A DNA stretch of 31,047 bases, taken from positions 1 to 31,047 of the forward strand of contig CALBSG010000121.1 in NCBI GenBank assembly GCA_937927675.1, given 5' to 3'. The position numbers and the translations under genes were made by a program. This DNA is from an uncultured Paracoccaceae bacterium (GTDB lineage: Bacteria > Pseudomonadota > Alphaproteobacteria > Rhodobacterales > Rhodobacteraceae). The notes under the pieces were generated by a model. That model made no database searches, was not told where the DNA came from, and saw only the letters and a program-made list of their open reading frames with translations. This document shows, one piece after another, positions 1 to 7,071 of the stretch; within the stretch, counting starts at the first letter, position 1, and each line of letters opens with the position of its first letter.

Positions 1-641
1 AAGGTGGTGACGATCACCTCGTCAAACGACAGGGCAAAGGCCAGCATGCCACCCGCCAGCAGCGCGGTGCCAAGGTTTGGCAGCAACACATGCCAAAAGG
101 TTTGGAACGCATTTGCGCCCAGATCAGCGCTCGCCTCTAGAATGCCGCCAGACAGACGGCGGAAGCGGGCGACGGCATTGTTGTACACGATGACAATGCA
201 AAAGGTGGCGTGGCCAAGAATGATGGTCCACGTGGAAAACGGGATGTCCATCATCCCAAAGGCGGAGCGCAGGCTCATGCCGGTGATGACGCCGGGCAGG
301 GCGATGGGCAGCACGATCAGCAGGCTGATCTGCTCTCGGCCAAAGAACCGCGCCTGCGCCATTGCGGCAGAGACCAGCGTTCCAAGGAGCATTGCCAGAA
401 AGGTCGCAACGGTTGCCACCTTGAGTGACAGCGCCAAAGCTTCCCAGATGTCGGGGCGGTTCCATGCGGCGGCGAACCATTGGGTTGTCAGGCCGGGCGG
501 TGGAAAGACGTAGGTGCGTTCCTCGGTCGTGAAGGCGTAAAGGAAGATCAGCAGGATCGGCAGATGCAGGAACAGCAGCCCCCCGATGGCGGCAAGTTTC
601 AGGGGAAGCGAGGCCCTGATCTGATTTAGGTCAGAGGGCAT
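1..641 (-). CDS. ABC transporter permease, PotC-type (partial, 3' end outside window)
   Basis: This is an inner-membrane permease subunit of a spermidine/putrescine-type importer. It reads without a stop from ATG at 641 to the window edge (213 codons seen, starting MPSDLNQIRA). A hydrophobic first segment lies around residues 17-37. The cytoplasmic EAA-like loop that contacts the ATPase is visible near the end of the visible part (LEASADLGAN ... LPNLGTALLAGG). Family members are about 260-280 residues, so roughly a quarter is missing. The start overlaps the 3' end of the upstream permease by 11 bases, which suggests translational coupling. It is the distal gene of a binding protein-ATPase-permease-permease operon. 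Substrate cannot be read from sequence; polyamines or a related small cation or amino compound is the family expectation. Confidence 0.88.
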   Translation of the reverse strand, partial: MPSDLNQIRASLPLKLAAIGGLLFLHLPILLIFLYAFTTEERTYVFPPPGLTTQWFAAAWNRPDIWEALALSLKVATVATFLAMLLGTLVSAAMAQARFFGREQISLLIVLPIALPGVITGMSLRSAFGMMDIPFSTWTIILGHATFCIVIVYNNAVARFRRLSGGILEASADLGANAFQTFWHVLLPNLGTALLAGGMLAFALSFDEVIVTT

Positions 642-1569
642 CGAAAGCTCCCGCGCGTTTGGCCAGCGTGAGATAAACCAGCATGATAAGGATCGGCACC
701 ATCGAGAAGGCGGCGGCCAAGGGGGTATTTCCGGCGGTGCCTTGCAGTTGGTAGACCGCCATGCCGATGAAATTGGCCGAGTTGCCGACGATTTGCGGGA
801 TGATGTAATCGCCCATGGTCAGCGAGAACGTGAATATTGACCCGGCGATGACCCCCGGCAGGGCCAAAGGCAAAATCACTGTGCGGAAGGTCTGGGCACG
901 CGTGGCGCCAAGGTCTTGGCTGGCCTCTAACATCGAGGTGGGGACCCGCTCCAGCGCGGCCTGCATCGGCAGGATCATGTACGGGATCCAGACATAAACG
1001 AAGACGATGAACATGCCGATGTAACTGGTCGAGAGCGAGTTGCCGCCAATCACCGGCAGCGCCAGAAGCGCATTCAGGATGCCGGAGGTGTGGGTCGCCT
1101 CGGTTGCCCAAGTGACGATGCCCTCTTTCGCAAGGATCAGTTTCCAGGCGTAGACTTTCACAAGATAGGACGACCACAGCGGCAACATGATGCCGAGATA
1201 GAACACCGCCTTCCAGCGGCCCTTGGCAAAACGGGCTGCGTAATAGGCGATCGGGAAGGCAAGGATGGCACAGCCAAGGGTCACGGCGGTCGACATCAAA
1301 AGCGTGCGCAGGATGATGTCGAAATTCGCCGGGCGCATCAGCTCGGCATAGGTTTTCAGGGTGAGTTCGGGCTTCACCATCCCGGAAAACTCGTCAATCG
1401 AGTAGAAGCTTTGCCACAGAAGCGTGGCGAGGGAGCCGAGGTAGACCAAACCCAGCCAAAGAAGTGGCGGGGTGAGGAGAAGCGCGAGGAAGGCTTTGGG
1501 GCGGCGCCAGAAAAAAGCGGTGAGCCGGTCGGCGGCTCCGCGTTCGGGCAGGATGGCGGGGGCGGTCAT
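631..1569 (-). CDS. ABC transporter permease, PotB-type
   Basis: First permease subunit of the importer, 312 residues, close to the usual size for PotB-like proteins. About six hydrophobic segments can be seen, the first around residues 28-52 after a charged N-terminus. The binding-protein-dependent transport motif appears late in the protein as LEASQDLGATRAQTFRTVIL and following residues; this loop docks on the ATPase. It lies 127 bases downstream of the ATPase gene on the same strand. That gap is filled with two repeat structures (1590-1612 and 1659-1693), so readthrough into the permeases may be modulated. Its end overlaps the PotC-type gene by 11 bases. PotB, YdcU and related opine or polyamine permeases cannot be told apart here. 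Confidence 0.9.
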   Translation of the reverse strand: MTAPAILPERGAADRLTAFFWRRPKAFLALLLTPPLLWLGLVYLGSLATLLWQSFYSIDEFSGMVKPELTLKTYAELMRPANFDIILRTLLMSTAVTLGCAILAFPIAYYAARFAKGRWKAVFYLGIMLPLWSSYLVKVYAWKLILAKEGIVTWATEATHTSGILNALLALPVIGGNSLSTSYIGMFIVFVYVWIPYMILPMQAALERVPTSMLEASQDLGATRAQTFRTVILPLALPGVIAGSIFTFSLTMGDYIIPQIVGNSANFIGMAVYQLQGTAGNTPLAAAFSMVPILIMLVYLTLAKRAGAFDAL

Positions 1570-1589
1570 GTGTTGCGCCTTCTGGCAGG

Positions 1590-1612
1590 AAAATTCTTAA
1601 GGGAAGAATTTT
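1590..1612. repeat. AT-rich perfect hairpin between potA-like and potB-like genes
   Basis: A 9-bp perfect inverted repeat, AAAATTCTT and AAGAATTTT, separated by the loop AAGGG, sits 21 bases upstream of the PotB-type start. It stands out because it is AT-rich inside a GC-rich intergenic stretch. It could act as an RNA stem-loop in the polycistronic message, or be part of a dispersed palindromic repeat together with the adjacent element at 1659-1693. Confidence 0.6.
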
Positions 1613-1658
1613 GCCCGGGCCCGGATTTTGCGCGGTGCAGCCGGGTCAGGCGGTCGAT

Positions 1659-1693
1659 GCCTCCGGCGGGGATATTTTTGCCAAGATAAAGGC
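1659..1693. repeat. Dispersed 35-bp intergenic element, copy A
   Basis: Shares with copy B (7013-7047) the 20-base core GATATTTTTGCCAAGATAAA, and its full 35-base length and flanks (GCCTC at one end, AAAGGC at the other) are the same. Copy C at 24204-24239 is more divergent. Copy A abuts the stop codon of the potA-like gene within a few bases. The GCCTC/AAAGGC ends are weakly complementary. Function unknown; such short elements recur between genes in Rhodobacteraceae as far as I recall, but that was not checked. Confidence 0.65.
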
Positions 1694-1696
1694 GCA

Positions 1697-2695
1697 TCAA
1701 TTCTCCTCCATCAGGTGGAGGTCTTTGGGGTCAAAGGCAATGGAGGTTCCGGTGCCGGGTTCGGGCAGGGGTCGGCCGGCCGGAACCAGAGCGGCGAGTT
1801 CGGTTTCGCCAGTTTTCAGGACAACGCGGGTCGCGGCCCCGAGGTAGCGCAGGGCCGTTACCGTGCCGGTGATCGGGCCATGTGGTGCAAGGCGGGTGTT
1901 TTCAGGGCGCAAGGACGACCACTGTGCCGGGCCGCCAAGGGCTTTGGTCAGGGCGGGGGGAAGGACGTTGGAGGAGCCGACGAAATCGGCGACGAAGCGG
2001 GTGCGGGGGTGGGTGTAAATATCGGCCGGTGTGCCGATCTGGGCGATTTTGCCTTGGTTGAAAACCGCCAGACTGTCGGCCATCGAAAGGGCTTCGTGCT
2101 GATCATGGGTGACGAAGACAAAGGTGATGCCAAGGCGCTGTTGCAGCGACTTCAGCTCGTCCTGCATGTCTTCGCGCAGTTTCAGATCCAGTGCGCCCAA
2201 GGGTTCGTCCAACAACAGCACGCGCGGTTCGTTGACCAAAGCGCGGGCCAAGGCGACGCGCTGACGCTGACCGCCGGAAAGCTGACCCGGCTTGCGATCG
2301 CCATAGCCGCCAAGCTGCACGAGGTGCAGCATTTCGTCGGCTTTGGCGTAGCGCTGGCTGCGGGGGATGCCTTTGACCATCAGGCCATAGGCAACGTTAT
2401 CGCGCACGTTCATATGGGGAAATAGCGCATAATCTTGAAAGACGGTGTTCACGTTGCGCCGGTTTGGAGGGATGGCTGAGACGTCCTGCCCGAAGATACG
2501 GATCGCGCCGGAGGTGGGTTGTTCAAACCCCGAGATCAGCCGGAGGCAGGTTGTCTTGCCCGACCCAGACGGCCCGAGCATGGCGAAAAAGCTGCCTTCA
2601 GCAATGGTCAGGTCAACCGCGTCGACGGCTTTGATCGCTGCGGGGCCGATGCCGAAATGGCGTGATACAGATTGGAAGGTGACGGCAGCGGTCAT
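1697..2695 (-). CDS. ABC transporter ATP-binding protein, PotA-type
   Basis: ATPase that powers the polyamine-type importer from the cytoplasmic face, 332 residues. Walker A GPSGSGKT is at residues 41-48, the Q-loop around VFQD (85-88), the signature LSGGQ at 139-143, Walker B LLLDEP at 160-165, the D-loop at GALD (167-170) and the switch His at 197. The C-terminal 100 residues form the TOBE/MOP-like regulatory domain typical of PotA, MalK and UgpC proteins, with the LRPE motif around residues 260-270. The binding protein gene lies 95 bases upstream, across a strong hairpin (2752-2779), and the permeases follow. All catalytic motifs are intact. Substrate assignment rests on the neighbours, not on this subunit. 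Confidence 0.92.
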   Translation of the reverse strand: MTAAVTFQSVSRHFGIGPAAIKAVDAVDLTIAEGSFFAMLGPSGSGKTTCLRLISGFEQPTSGAIRIFGQDVSAIPPNRRNVNTVFQDYALFPHMNVRDNVAYGLMVKGIPRSQRYAKADEMLHLVQLGGYGDRKPGQLSGGQRQRVALARALVNEPRVLLLDEPLGALDLKLREDMQDELKSLQQRLGITFVFVTHDQHEALSMADSLAVFNQGKIAQIGTPADIYTHPRTRFVADFVGSSNVLPPALTKALGGPAQWSSLRPENTRLAPHGPITGTVTALRYLGAATRVVLKTGETELAALVPAGRPLPEPGTGTSIAFDPKDLHLMEEN

Positions 2696-2751
2696 GGCGG
2701 GCTTTCAGGCAATAGGACAAGATCGCGCCGGCAGAGCCGGGGCGGGTGTTC

Positions 2752-2779
2752 GTAGGATGGGCGATGTTGCCCATCCTAC
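2752..2779. repeat. Strong palindromic hairpin between binding-protein and ATPase genes
   Basis: An 11-bp perfect inverted repeat, GTAGGATGGGC and GCCCATCCTAC, has the 6-base loop GATGTT. It starts 11 bases beyond the stop codon of the binding-protein gene, inside the operon. There is no T-run after it in the direction of transcription, so it is not a textbook terminator. A stem of this form resembles palindromes of the GTAGGRTGGGC type that I recall as widely dispersed in bacteria. In this position it could protect the binding-protein message from 3' decay and lower expression of the downstream genes. Confidence 0.7.
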
Positions 2780-2790
2780 AATCGCGCAGA

Positions 2791-3948
2791 TCAGCGCCCG
2801 CCGATCACGGCGATATAATCAGAGACCCAACGGTAGTACGGGACGCAAACCCCTTCGCCTTGTGCGCATTTGGCGGTTGGCGTGGTCCAGAAACGGATCT
2901 TTTCAAAGTCATCCATCCCATTGGCCGTGCAGATTTCGGCCGTCAGCATGCCGCGCCCGTCGGTGCAGGCGGCGGGAACCGATGGGTTGGCGCCGAACCA
3001 CACCGCAAGGTCGGATTGCAGGTTCGAGGCCAGCGAATGTTCCATCCATTTATAGGCGCAGTTCGGATGTTTGCTGTCGACGTGCATCATGGTCGTATCG
3101 GCCCAGCCGGTCGCGCCTTCTTGCGGGATCACCGAGGCAATCGGTTGCTTTTCAGATTGCAGCAGGCCGACCTGGAACGGCCAAGAACCCGAGGCGACCA
3201 CACCTTCGTTCTTGAAATCATCCATCTGGATGAAGGCGTCATGCCAGTAGCGGCCGACCAGCGTGCGCTGCACGCGCAAAAGGTCGAGAGCTGACTTGTA
3301 TTGGTCCTCGTTCAGTTCATAGGGCGAGGTGATCTTCAGTTCCGGTTTGTGGAACATCAGATATTGTGCGGCATCGGCGATATGGATCGGGCCGTCATAG
3401 GCCTGCACGCGGCCCTCGTTCGACTTGCCATCCGGCAGGTCCATCTTTTCAAATACGACGTTCCACGAGGTGGGGGCCTCTTTGAAGACATCGGTGTTAT
3501 ACATCAGCACGTTCGGGCCCCACATATAGGGCACGCCGTAATGCACGCCATCGACGGTGTGCCACGGGGCATCCTTCAGCCGGTCATCGACGGTGGACCA
3601 TGAAGGGATCAGGTCGATGTTGATCGGCTGCACCCGCCCGCCTGCGATCAGCCGCAAGGATGCGTCGCCCGAGGCGGTCACAAGGTCGAAGCCGCCTTCG
3701 TTCATCAGGGCGACCATTTCATCAGAGGTATTGGCGGTTTTCACCGAAACCTTGCAGCCGGTGTCGGCTTCGAATTTCGTGACCCAGTCATAGCTTTTGT
3801 CGGTTTCGCCGCGTTCGACATACCCGGCCCAAGCGACGATCGACACTTCTCCTTCGCCTTCCCCGATGGCCGTGACCTGCGCCAGAACGGGGGAAAGGCC
3901 GGTCGCAAGGGCAAGGGCGGTGGTGCCCAGCAATTTCATGGTCTTCAT
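2791..3948 (-). CDS. Periplasmic extracellular solute-binding protein, PotD-type
   Basis: Substrate-capturing subunit of the importer. The chosen ATG at 3948 gives 385 residues and follows the ribosome binding site GGGAG; the open frame runs further upstream, but that extension overlaps the LysR gene and lacks signal-peptide character. The N-terminus MKTMKLLGTTALALATGLSP is a Sec signal peptide, with cleavage likely after VLA near residue 23. The mature part has the type II periplasmic binding protein pattern (VAWAGYVERG ... WVTKFEADTGCKV), as in spermidine/putrescine-binding proteins. Several cysteines in the mature protein (GCKV, NCAY, ACTD, ICTA, KCAQ, VCVP) could form disulfides and are more than usual for PotD. 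The gene is first in the transporter operon; the ligand is not determinable from sequence. Confidence 0.9.
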   Translation of the reverse strand: MKTMKLLGTTALALATGLSPVLAQVTAIGEGEGEVSIVAWAGYVERGETDKSYDWVTKFEADTGCKVSVKTANTSDEMVALMNEGGFDLVTASGDASLRLIAGGRVQPINIDLIPSWSTVDDRLKDAPWHTVDGVHYGVPYMWGPNVLMYNTDVFKEAPTSWNVVFEKMDLPDGKSNEGRVQAYDGPIHIADAAQYLMFHKPELKITSPYELNEDQYKSALDLLRVQRTLVGRYWHDAFIQMDDFKNEGVVASGSWPFQVGLLQSEKQPIASVIPQEGATGWADTTMMHVDSKHPNCAYKWMEHSLASNLQSDLAVWFGANPSVPAACTDGRGMLTAEICTANGMDDFEKIRFWTTPTAKCAQGEGVCVPYYRWVSDYIAVIGGR

Positions 3949-4093
3949 GCGTAACTCCCTGAAGGTTGGCCGCCCTTTGGGGCTGGCATGGGTTGCCGCC
4001 GGATTCCCGGTCATGCGGTCAGGGTGGGCGTGGGTCAGAATTTTCGCAATATCAAAACGTAGAAAGGATCGTTCTGATTTTCCGATGGCTCGC

Positions 4094-4996
4094 TTAGCGA
4101 CTGGGCATGGCGTCTTGCGCGGAGCGGATGAAGTGGTGCGCGGGGGCCTGCACCGGCGCGCCGCGTCGCCAAGCAAGGCCAACCTGCACCGACGGAAGGT
4201 CACCTGAAATGTCGCGGATGCCGATACGGTCGCCTTCAAGGGACCAGGGCCGGTAGACAAGGCTGGGCAGAATGGCCAGCCCTGCGCCCGTAGCGACAAG
4301 ACTGCGCACCGCCTCGACCGAGCGTGTGCGGAAGGCGATCTGCGGTTTGACGGCCAAAGACCCCATGAGTTTGCGGGTGGATTCTTCGATCTCGTCCACC
4401 ATCAACTGAATCAGCGGTTGGCCCGCCAGATCATCCAGCGCGATGGTTTCCTGATCGGACAAGGGATGCCCCAGTGGCAGCCAAAGCCGGTAGGGCGAGA
4501 CGAGCAGTGTTTCGACATTCAGCGCCATGCGATCCTTGACCGAGGAGGTCAGCAAGACAGCGACGTCCAACTCACCGCCGATCAGCAGGTGTTGCAGGTA
4601 GTCGCCGTTGTCTTCGATGACGTTCAACTCCACCTGTGGGAAGGCACGGCGATAGCGCTGCAGGATGTCCGACAGCACATAGCCCGCGACAAGGCTGGTC
4701 ACGCCCAGCGAAAGGCGTCCGGTCAGCGGACCGGTTTCTTCGGCAAACGCGGTGCGGGCCGTGGCGACATCGGCAAGAATCTGGCGGGCGTGGCGCAGAA
4801 AAGCACTGCCTTTATGCGTGATGAGAAGGCCGCGCGCCTGTCGATCGAAAAGCTGAACCCCGAGGTCATCTTCCAGCGCCTGAATGGCCACGGTGACCGA
4901 AGACTGCGAGATCGACAATTCTCGCGCCGCCCCGGTGACCGAGCCGGATTGCGCGGCGGCGACAAAGAATTGCAACTGGCGCAGTGTGAAGGCCAA
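4094..4996 (-). CDS. LysR-family transcriptional regulator (TTG start)
   Basis: DNA-binding regulator of 300 residues, the normal length for the family. The N-terminal winged helix-turn-helix covers about residues 3-62 (FTLRQLQFFVAAAQSGSVTG ... SQSSVTVAIQALEDDLG). The remaining 230 residues form the two-lobed effector domain. No ATG fits: the frame upstream is inside the GAF gene, and TTG at 4996 gives a perfect family N-terminus. That TTG lies two bases after the GAF stop codon, so translation is probably coupled. The gene ends 145 bases before the binding-protein gene on the same strand. A role in controlling the transporter is plausible from position. LysR genes often lie divergent from their targets; this one does not, so the target is inference. 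Confidence 0.88.
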   Translation of the reverse strand: MAFTLRQLQFFVAAAQSGSVTGAARELSISQSSVTVAIQALEDDLGVQLFDRQARGLLITHKGSAFLRHARQILADVATARTAFAEETGPLTGRLSLGVTSLVAGYVLSDILQRYRRAFPQVELNVIEDNGDYLQHLLIGGELDVAVLLTSSVKDRMALNVETLLVSPYRLWLPLGHPLSDQETIALDDLAGQPLIQLMVDEIEESTRKLMGSLAVKPQIAFRTRSVEAVRSLVATGAGLAILPSLVYRPWSLEGDRIGIRDISGDLPSVQVGLAWRRGAPVQAPAHHFIRSAQDAMPSR

Positions 4997-4998
4997 GG

Positions 4999-5430
4999 TT
5001 AGCCTTTTGCCATTTCTGCCACCAAGGCCGCGTGGTGGGTGGTTGCAAGCGCTTGATAGGCGGCAAGTTTTTCGGGCGTGAAGTGGAGTTCTTCTGCCAG
5101 TAGGTTGATGGTTCCAAGAACCCTGTCCCCTTTGACCACAGGGATGTTGATGCACGATCCCAGCCCCAGCGAGGTGATCAGCGCGTGGTCGAAAAAGTAC
5201 TTGGCAAATTCGGGCGTCGTATTGGCGACAAACACCTGCTGACCGGTGATGCAATGGTCGTACCAACCGTCGCGAGTCAGGGGTTTGGTGCCTGAAACCG
5301 GGTATTCCACCGGATGCGAGGTATAGGCGCGGCGGGCCAGACCCGCGGCCTCGTCCTGTGTGGTAATGGTGAACAGCCTTGTGCCAAGATCGGCGCAGGC
5401 GGCGTGTAGAATGTCATAGGCGCTAGGCAT
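4999..5430 (-). CDS. Stand-alone GAF-domain protein
   Basis: A single GAF domain fills nearly all of its 143 residues. The GAF core is recognisable at GSCINIPVVKGDRVLGTINL (about residues 91-110), followed by the typical final helix. There is no output domain, signal peptide or membrane segment. The start ATG has GGAG eight bases upstream. Stand-alone GAF proteins bind small ligands or sense redox state, and act through a partner. The immediate partner by position is the LysR regulator, which begins two bases after this stop codon. Cys92 (GSC) lies in the usual ligand-pocket region and could matter for sensing. A free-methionine-sulfoxide-reductase role was considered, but its cysteine set was not seen. 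Confidence 0.8.
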   Translation of the reverse strand: MPSAYDILHAACADLGTRLFTITTQDEAAGLARRAYTSHPVEYPVSGTKPLTRDGWYDHCITGQQVFVANTTPEFAKYFFDHALITSLGLGSCINIPVVKGDRVLGTINLLAEELHFTPEKLAAYQALATTHHAALVAEMAKG

Positions 5431-5496
5431 GTCGACGCTCCGTTGAATGGAGGCATCCGACCACGGCGAGACGCGGGGCGCAAGGGTCGCCGAACC

Positions 5497-6555
5497 TTAG
5501 CCAGACAGCGGTCTGGCCAAGAGGGCGATCAGATCCGAACGCGTGACAAGGCCCACAAGCTGGCCATTCTCGACAATGGGCAAGGCTTGCTCTTTGCCGT
5601 CAGCCAACCGTTGCACCAATTCGGCGGCGGGCGTTTCTGGGCCGGTGGCCGGGGCCGAATGTGCCAGATCAGCCGCCGTCAGCGCGGGGTCAGAAACACC
5701 GACCAAGGCCTCCTCGGAGACGAGGCCTTGGTAATGCCCTGCGTCGACCATGGGCAGGGTCTTGAAGTGGTGATGGTGGAAGACCGCAGCCAGTTCGGGC
5801 AGCGATGCCGTAGGGGCAACCGTTACAAGATCACGCGACATCAGGTGGCGGGCGGTCAGGCCTGCAAGTGGGCGCGTTGCTGCCTCCGCCTCGGCTGCGG
5901 TGATGAGGCGGGTCAGATCTTCGACGCCGATGTTGGCCTCAAGCCGCAGGCGGGACAGCAGATCCGCAAGCGCGCCGGGCGGGGGCAGGTGGCGGCGCGC
6001 GGGCGTCTGGTCGGTCGTGCCATGCGGCGAGGGGGCAGGCTGGCGGAAGGGGTAGGCGCGGCCGGTGCTATGCGCCCAGACCACACCGAACATCACCAAC
6101 ACCGCGCTGCCCGCCAGAACGGGCGAGGCGGCAAAGTTCCAATCGGTGGGCGCGGTGAGGGCGGTGAACAGGGCAACCGCGCCACCGGGCGGGTGCATGG
6201 CGCGGGCGGTTGCCATGGCGAGGATGGCAAGCGTCACCGCAAGGGGGGCGCTGGCAAGCGCAGGCAATCCGAATTGCAGAACAACGAGCGCGGCCAATGC
6301 GGAAAGCGTGTTGCCAATGACCACGGCCCAAGGTTGAGCCAAGGGACTGTTCGGCACAGAAAAAATCAGAAAGGCGCTGGCGCCAAAGGGCGCGATGATG
6401 AGCGGATGGCTGATTAGTGTACCAGCCTGTGGGGCAATCACCCAAAGGACACAAGCGGCAAGCGCAAGGCCCAAGCCAGCCCCGACGGCGGCGCGCAGCG
6501 CCTCGGTCCATTTCGGGTGCGGCACCGCAGGTCCAAGGGCGCGCCAGAGGCTCAT
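5497..6555 (-). CDS. HPP-family membrane protein with tandem CBS domains
   Basis: A 352-residue protein with two parts. The first 170 residues are hydrophobic with about four membrane segments and carry the family-naming motif in MHPPGGAVALF. The C-terminal 130 residues hold a CBS pair: the first around TARHLMSRDLVTVAPTASLP and the second ending in LPIVENGQLVGLVTRSDLI. CBS pairs bind adenine nucleotides and gate transporters or enzymes. Some plant and cyanobacterial HPP proteins have been linked to nitrite transport; whether this one transports nitrite is unknown. The start at 6555 overlaps the stop of the upstream small gene as ATGA, so the two are co-translated. A His-rich stretch (FHHHHF) in the first CBS domain is unusual and might bind metal. 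Confidence 0.85.
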   Translation of the reverse strand: MSLWRALGPAVPHPKWTEALRAAVGAGLGLALAACVLWVIAPQAGTLISHPLIIAPFGASAFLIFSVPNSPLAQPWAVVIGNTLSALAALVVLQFGLPALASAPLAVTLAILAMATARAMHPPGGAVALFTALTAPTDWNFAASPVLAGSAVLVMFGVVWAHSTGRAYPFRQPAPSPHGTTDQTPARRHLPPPGALADLLSRLRLEANIGVEDLTRLITAAEAEAATRPLAGLTARHLMSRDLVTVAPTASLPELAAVFHHHHFKTLPMVDAGHYQGLVSEEALVGVSDPALTAADLAHSAPATGPETPAAELVQRLADGKEQALPIVENGQLVGLVTRSDLIALLARPLSG

Positions 6556-6887
6556 GCTGCGGGGGTTTCCGCCTGGGCCAGGACCACCCAATCCGGCCCT
6601 GGTTCGGGAAGATCTGGCGCTTCGCCCGATTGCCAAAGGAACAACAAGACGAGCACCGGCTCTTTTGGTGCATCGGCTTCAGCCAGAACTTGCCAGTGCA
6701 GGCCGAAGCCTTCGGCCAGAAGGCCCTCGGCGTAATAGGCGATTTCCTCGCCGTCGATCATCGCCTCTTCGTCGTCTTGCGCCTGCCAGTCGCCCTCCTC
6801 CCACCAGATTGCCTGACCTTCGACCAAGGGGTGACGCAGCGCGAGTTTGGCCAGCGGTGCGAGGAAGGTTTGATGCGGGGTGGACAT
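6552..6887 (-). CDS. Small acidic protein of unknown function
   Basis: A 111-residue soluble protein that I do not recognise. It is strongly acidic, rich in Glu, Asp and Trp (for example IWWEEGDWQAQDDEEAMIDG), with no signal peptide or membrane segment. The start ATG has AGGAG eight bases upstream, a strong ribosome binding site, and the stop overlaps the HPP-CBS start by four bases, which supports a real translated gene. The coupling suggests that it assists or regulates the HPP-CBS membrane protein, but nothing in the sequence shows how. Confidence 0.75.
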   Translation of the reverse strand: MSTPHQTFLAPLAKLALRHPLVEGQAIWWEEGDWQAQDDEEAMIDGEEIAYYAEGLLAEGFGLHWQVLAEADAPKEPVLVLLFLWQSGEAPDLPEPGPDWVVLAQAETPAA

Positions 6888-6973
6888 GGGCGGGCTCCTT
6901 TTGCCATGGCATGGCAGAGCGTGAGGCCCGGATCAAGTCTGTGGGTCAATGTGGGGGCGAGGCGGGCAAGCAT

Positions 6974-7014
6974 GGGGGTTTCACACCCCCAAGCGGGATT
7001 GTGCCAATCCCGCC
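6974..7014. repeat. Two adjacent perfect hairpins next to dispersed element copy B
   Basis: The first hairpin is TGGGGGT, loop TTCAC, ACCCCCA (6974-6992). The second is GCGGGATT, loop GTGCC, AATCCCGC (6994-7014). They abut each other and run directly into the 35-bp element. They lie downstream of holA and upstream of the small acidic gene on the minus strand. They have no clear T-run but could still end or slow transcription from holA. The compact arrangement of two hairpins plus a conserved core suggests a composite palindromic repeat unit. Confidence 0.65.
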
Positions 7015-7047
7015 TCCCCCGTGGGATATTTTTGCCAAGATAAAGGC
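7013..7047. repeat. Dispersed 35-bp intergenic element, copy B
   Basis: Same length, ends and 20-base core as copy A (1659-1693), in the same orientation, and also just beyond the 3' end of a minus-strand gene (here holA, about 25 bases after its stop). Its first two bases overlap the second of the two hairpins. See copy A for the shared core and copy C (24204-24239) for the diverged version. Confidence 0.65.
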
Positions 7048-7071
7048 ACGTTTTCGAAAAGGTTTAGCGGT

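Noticed and set aside
4019..4079. TCAGAA/TTCTGA repeat upstream of the binding-protein gene as a LysR operator
   Set aside because: The half-sites are short and about 31 bases apart, which does not fit the T-N11-A pattern expected for LysR sites.
3949..4299. N-terminal extension of the binding protein to 502 residues
   Set aside because: It overlaps the LysR gene, has no signal-peptide character, and the ATG at 3948 has a good ribosome binding site and a proper signal peptide.
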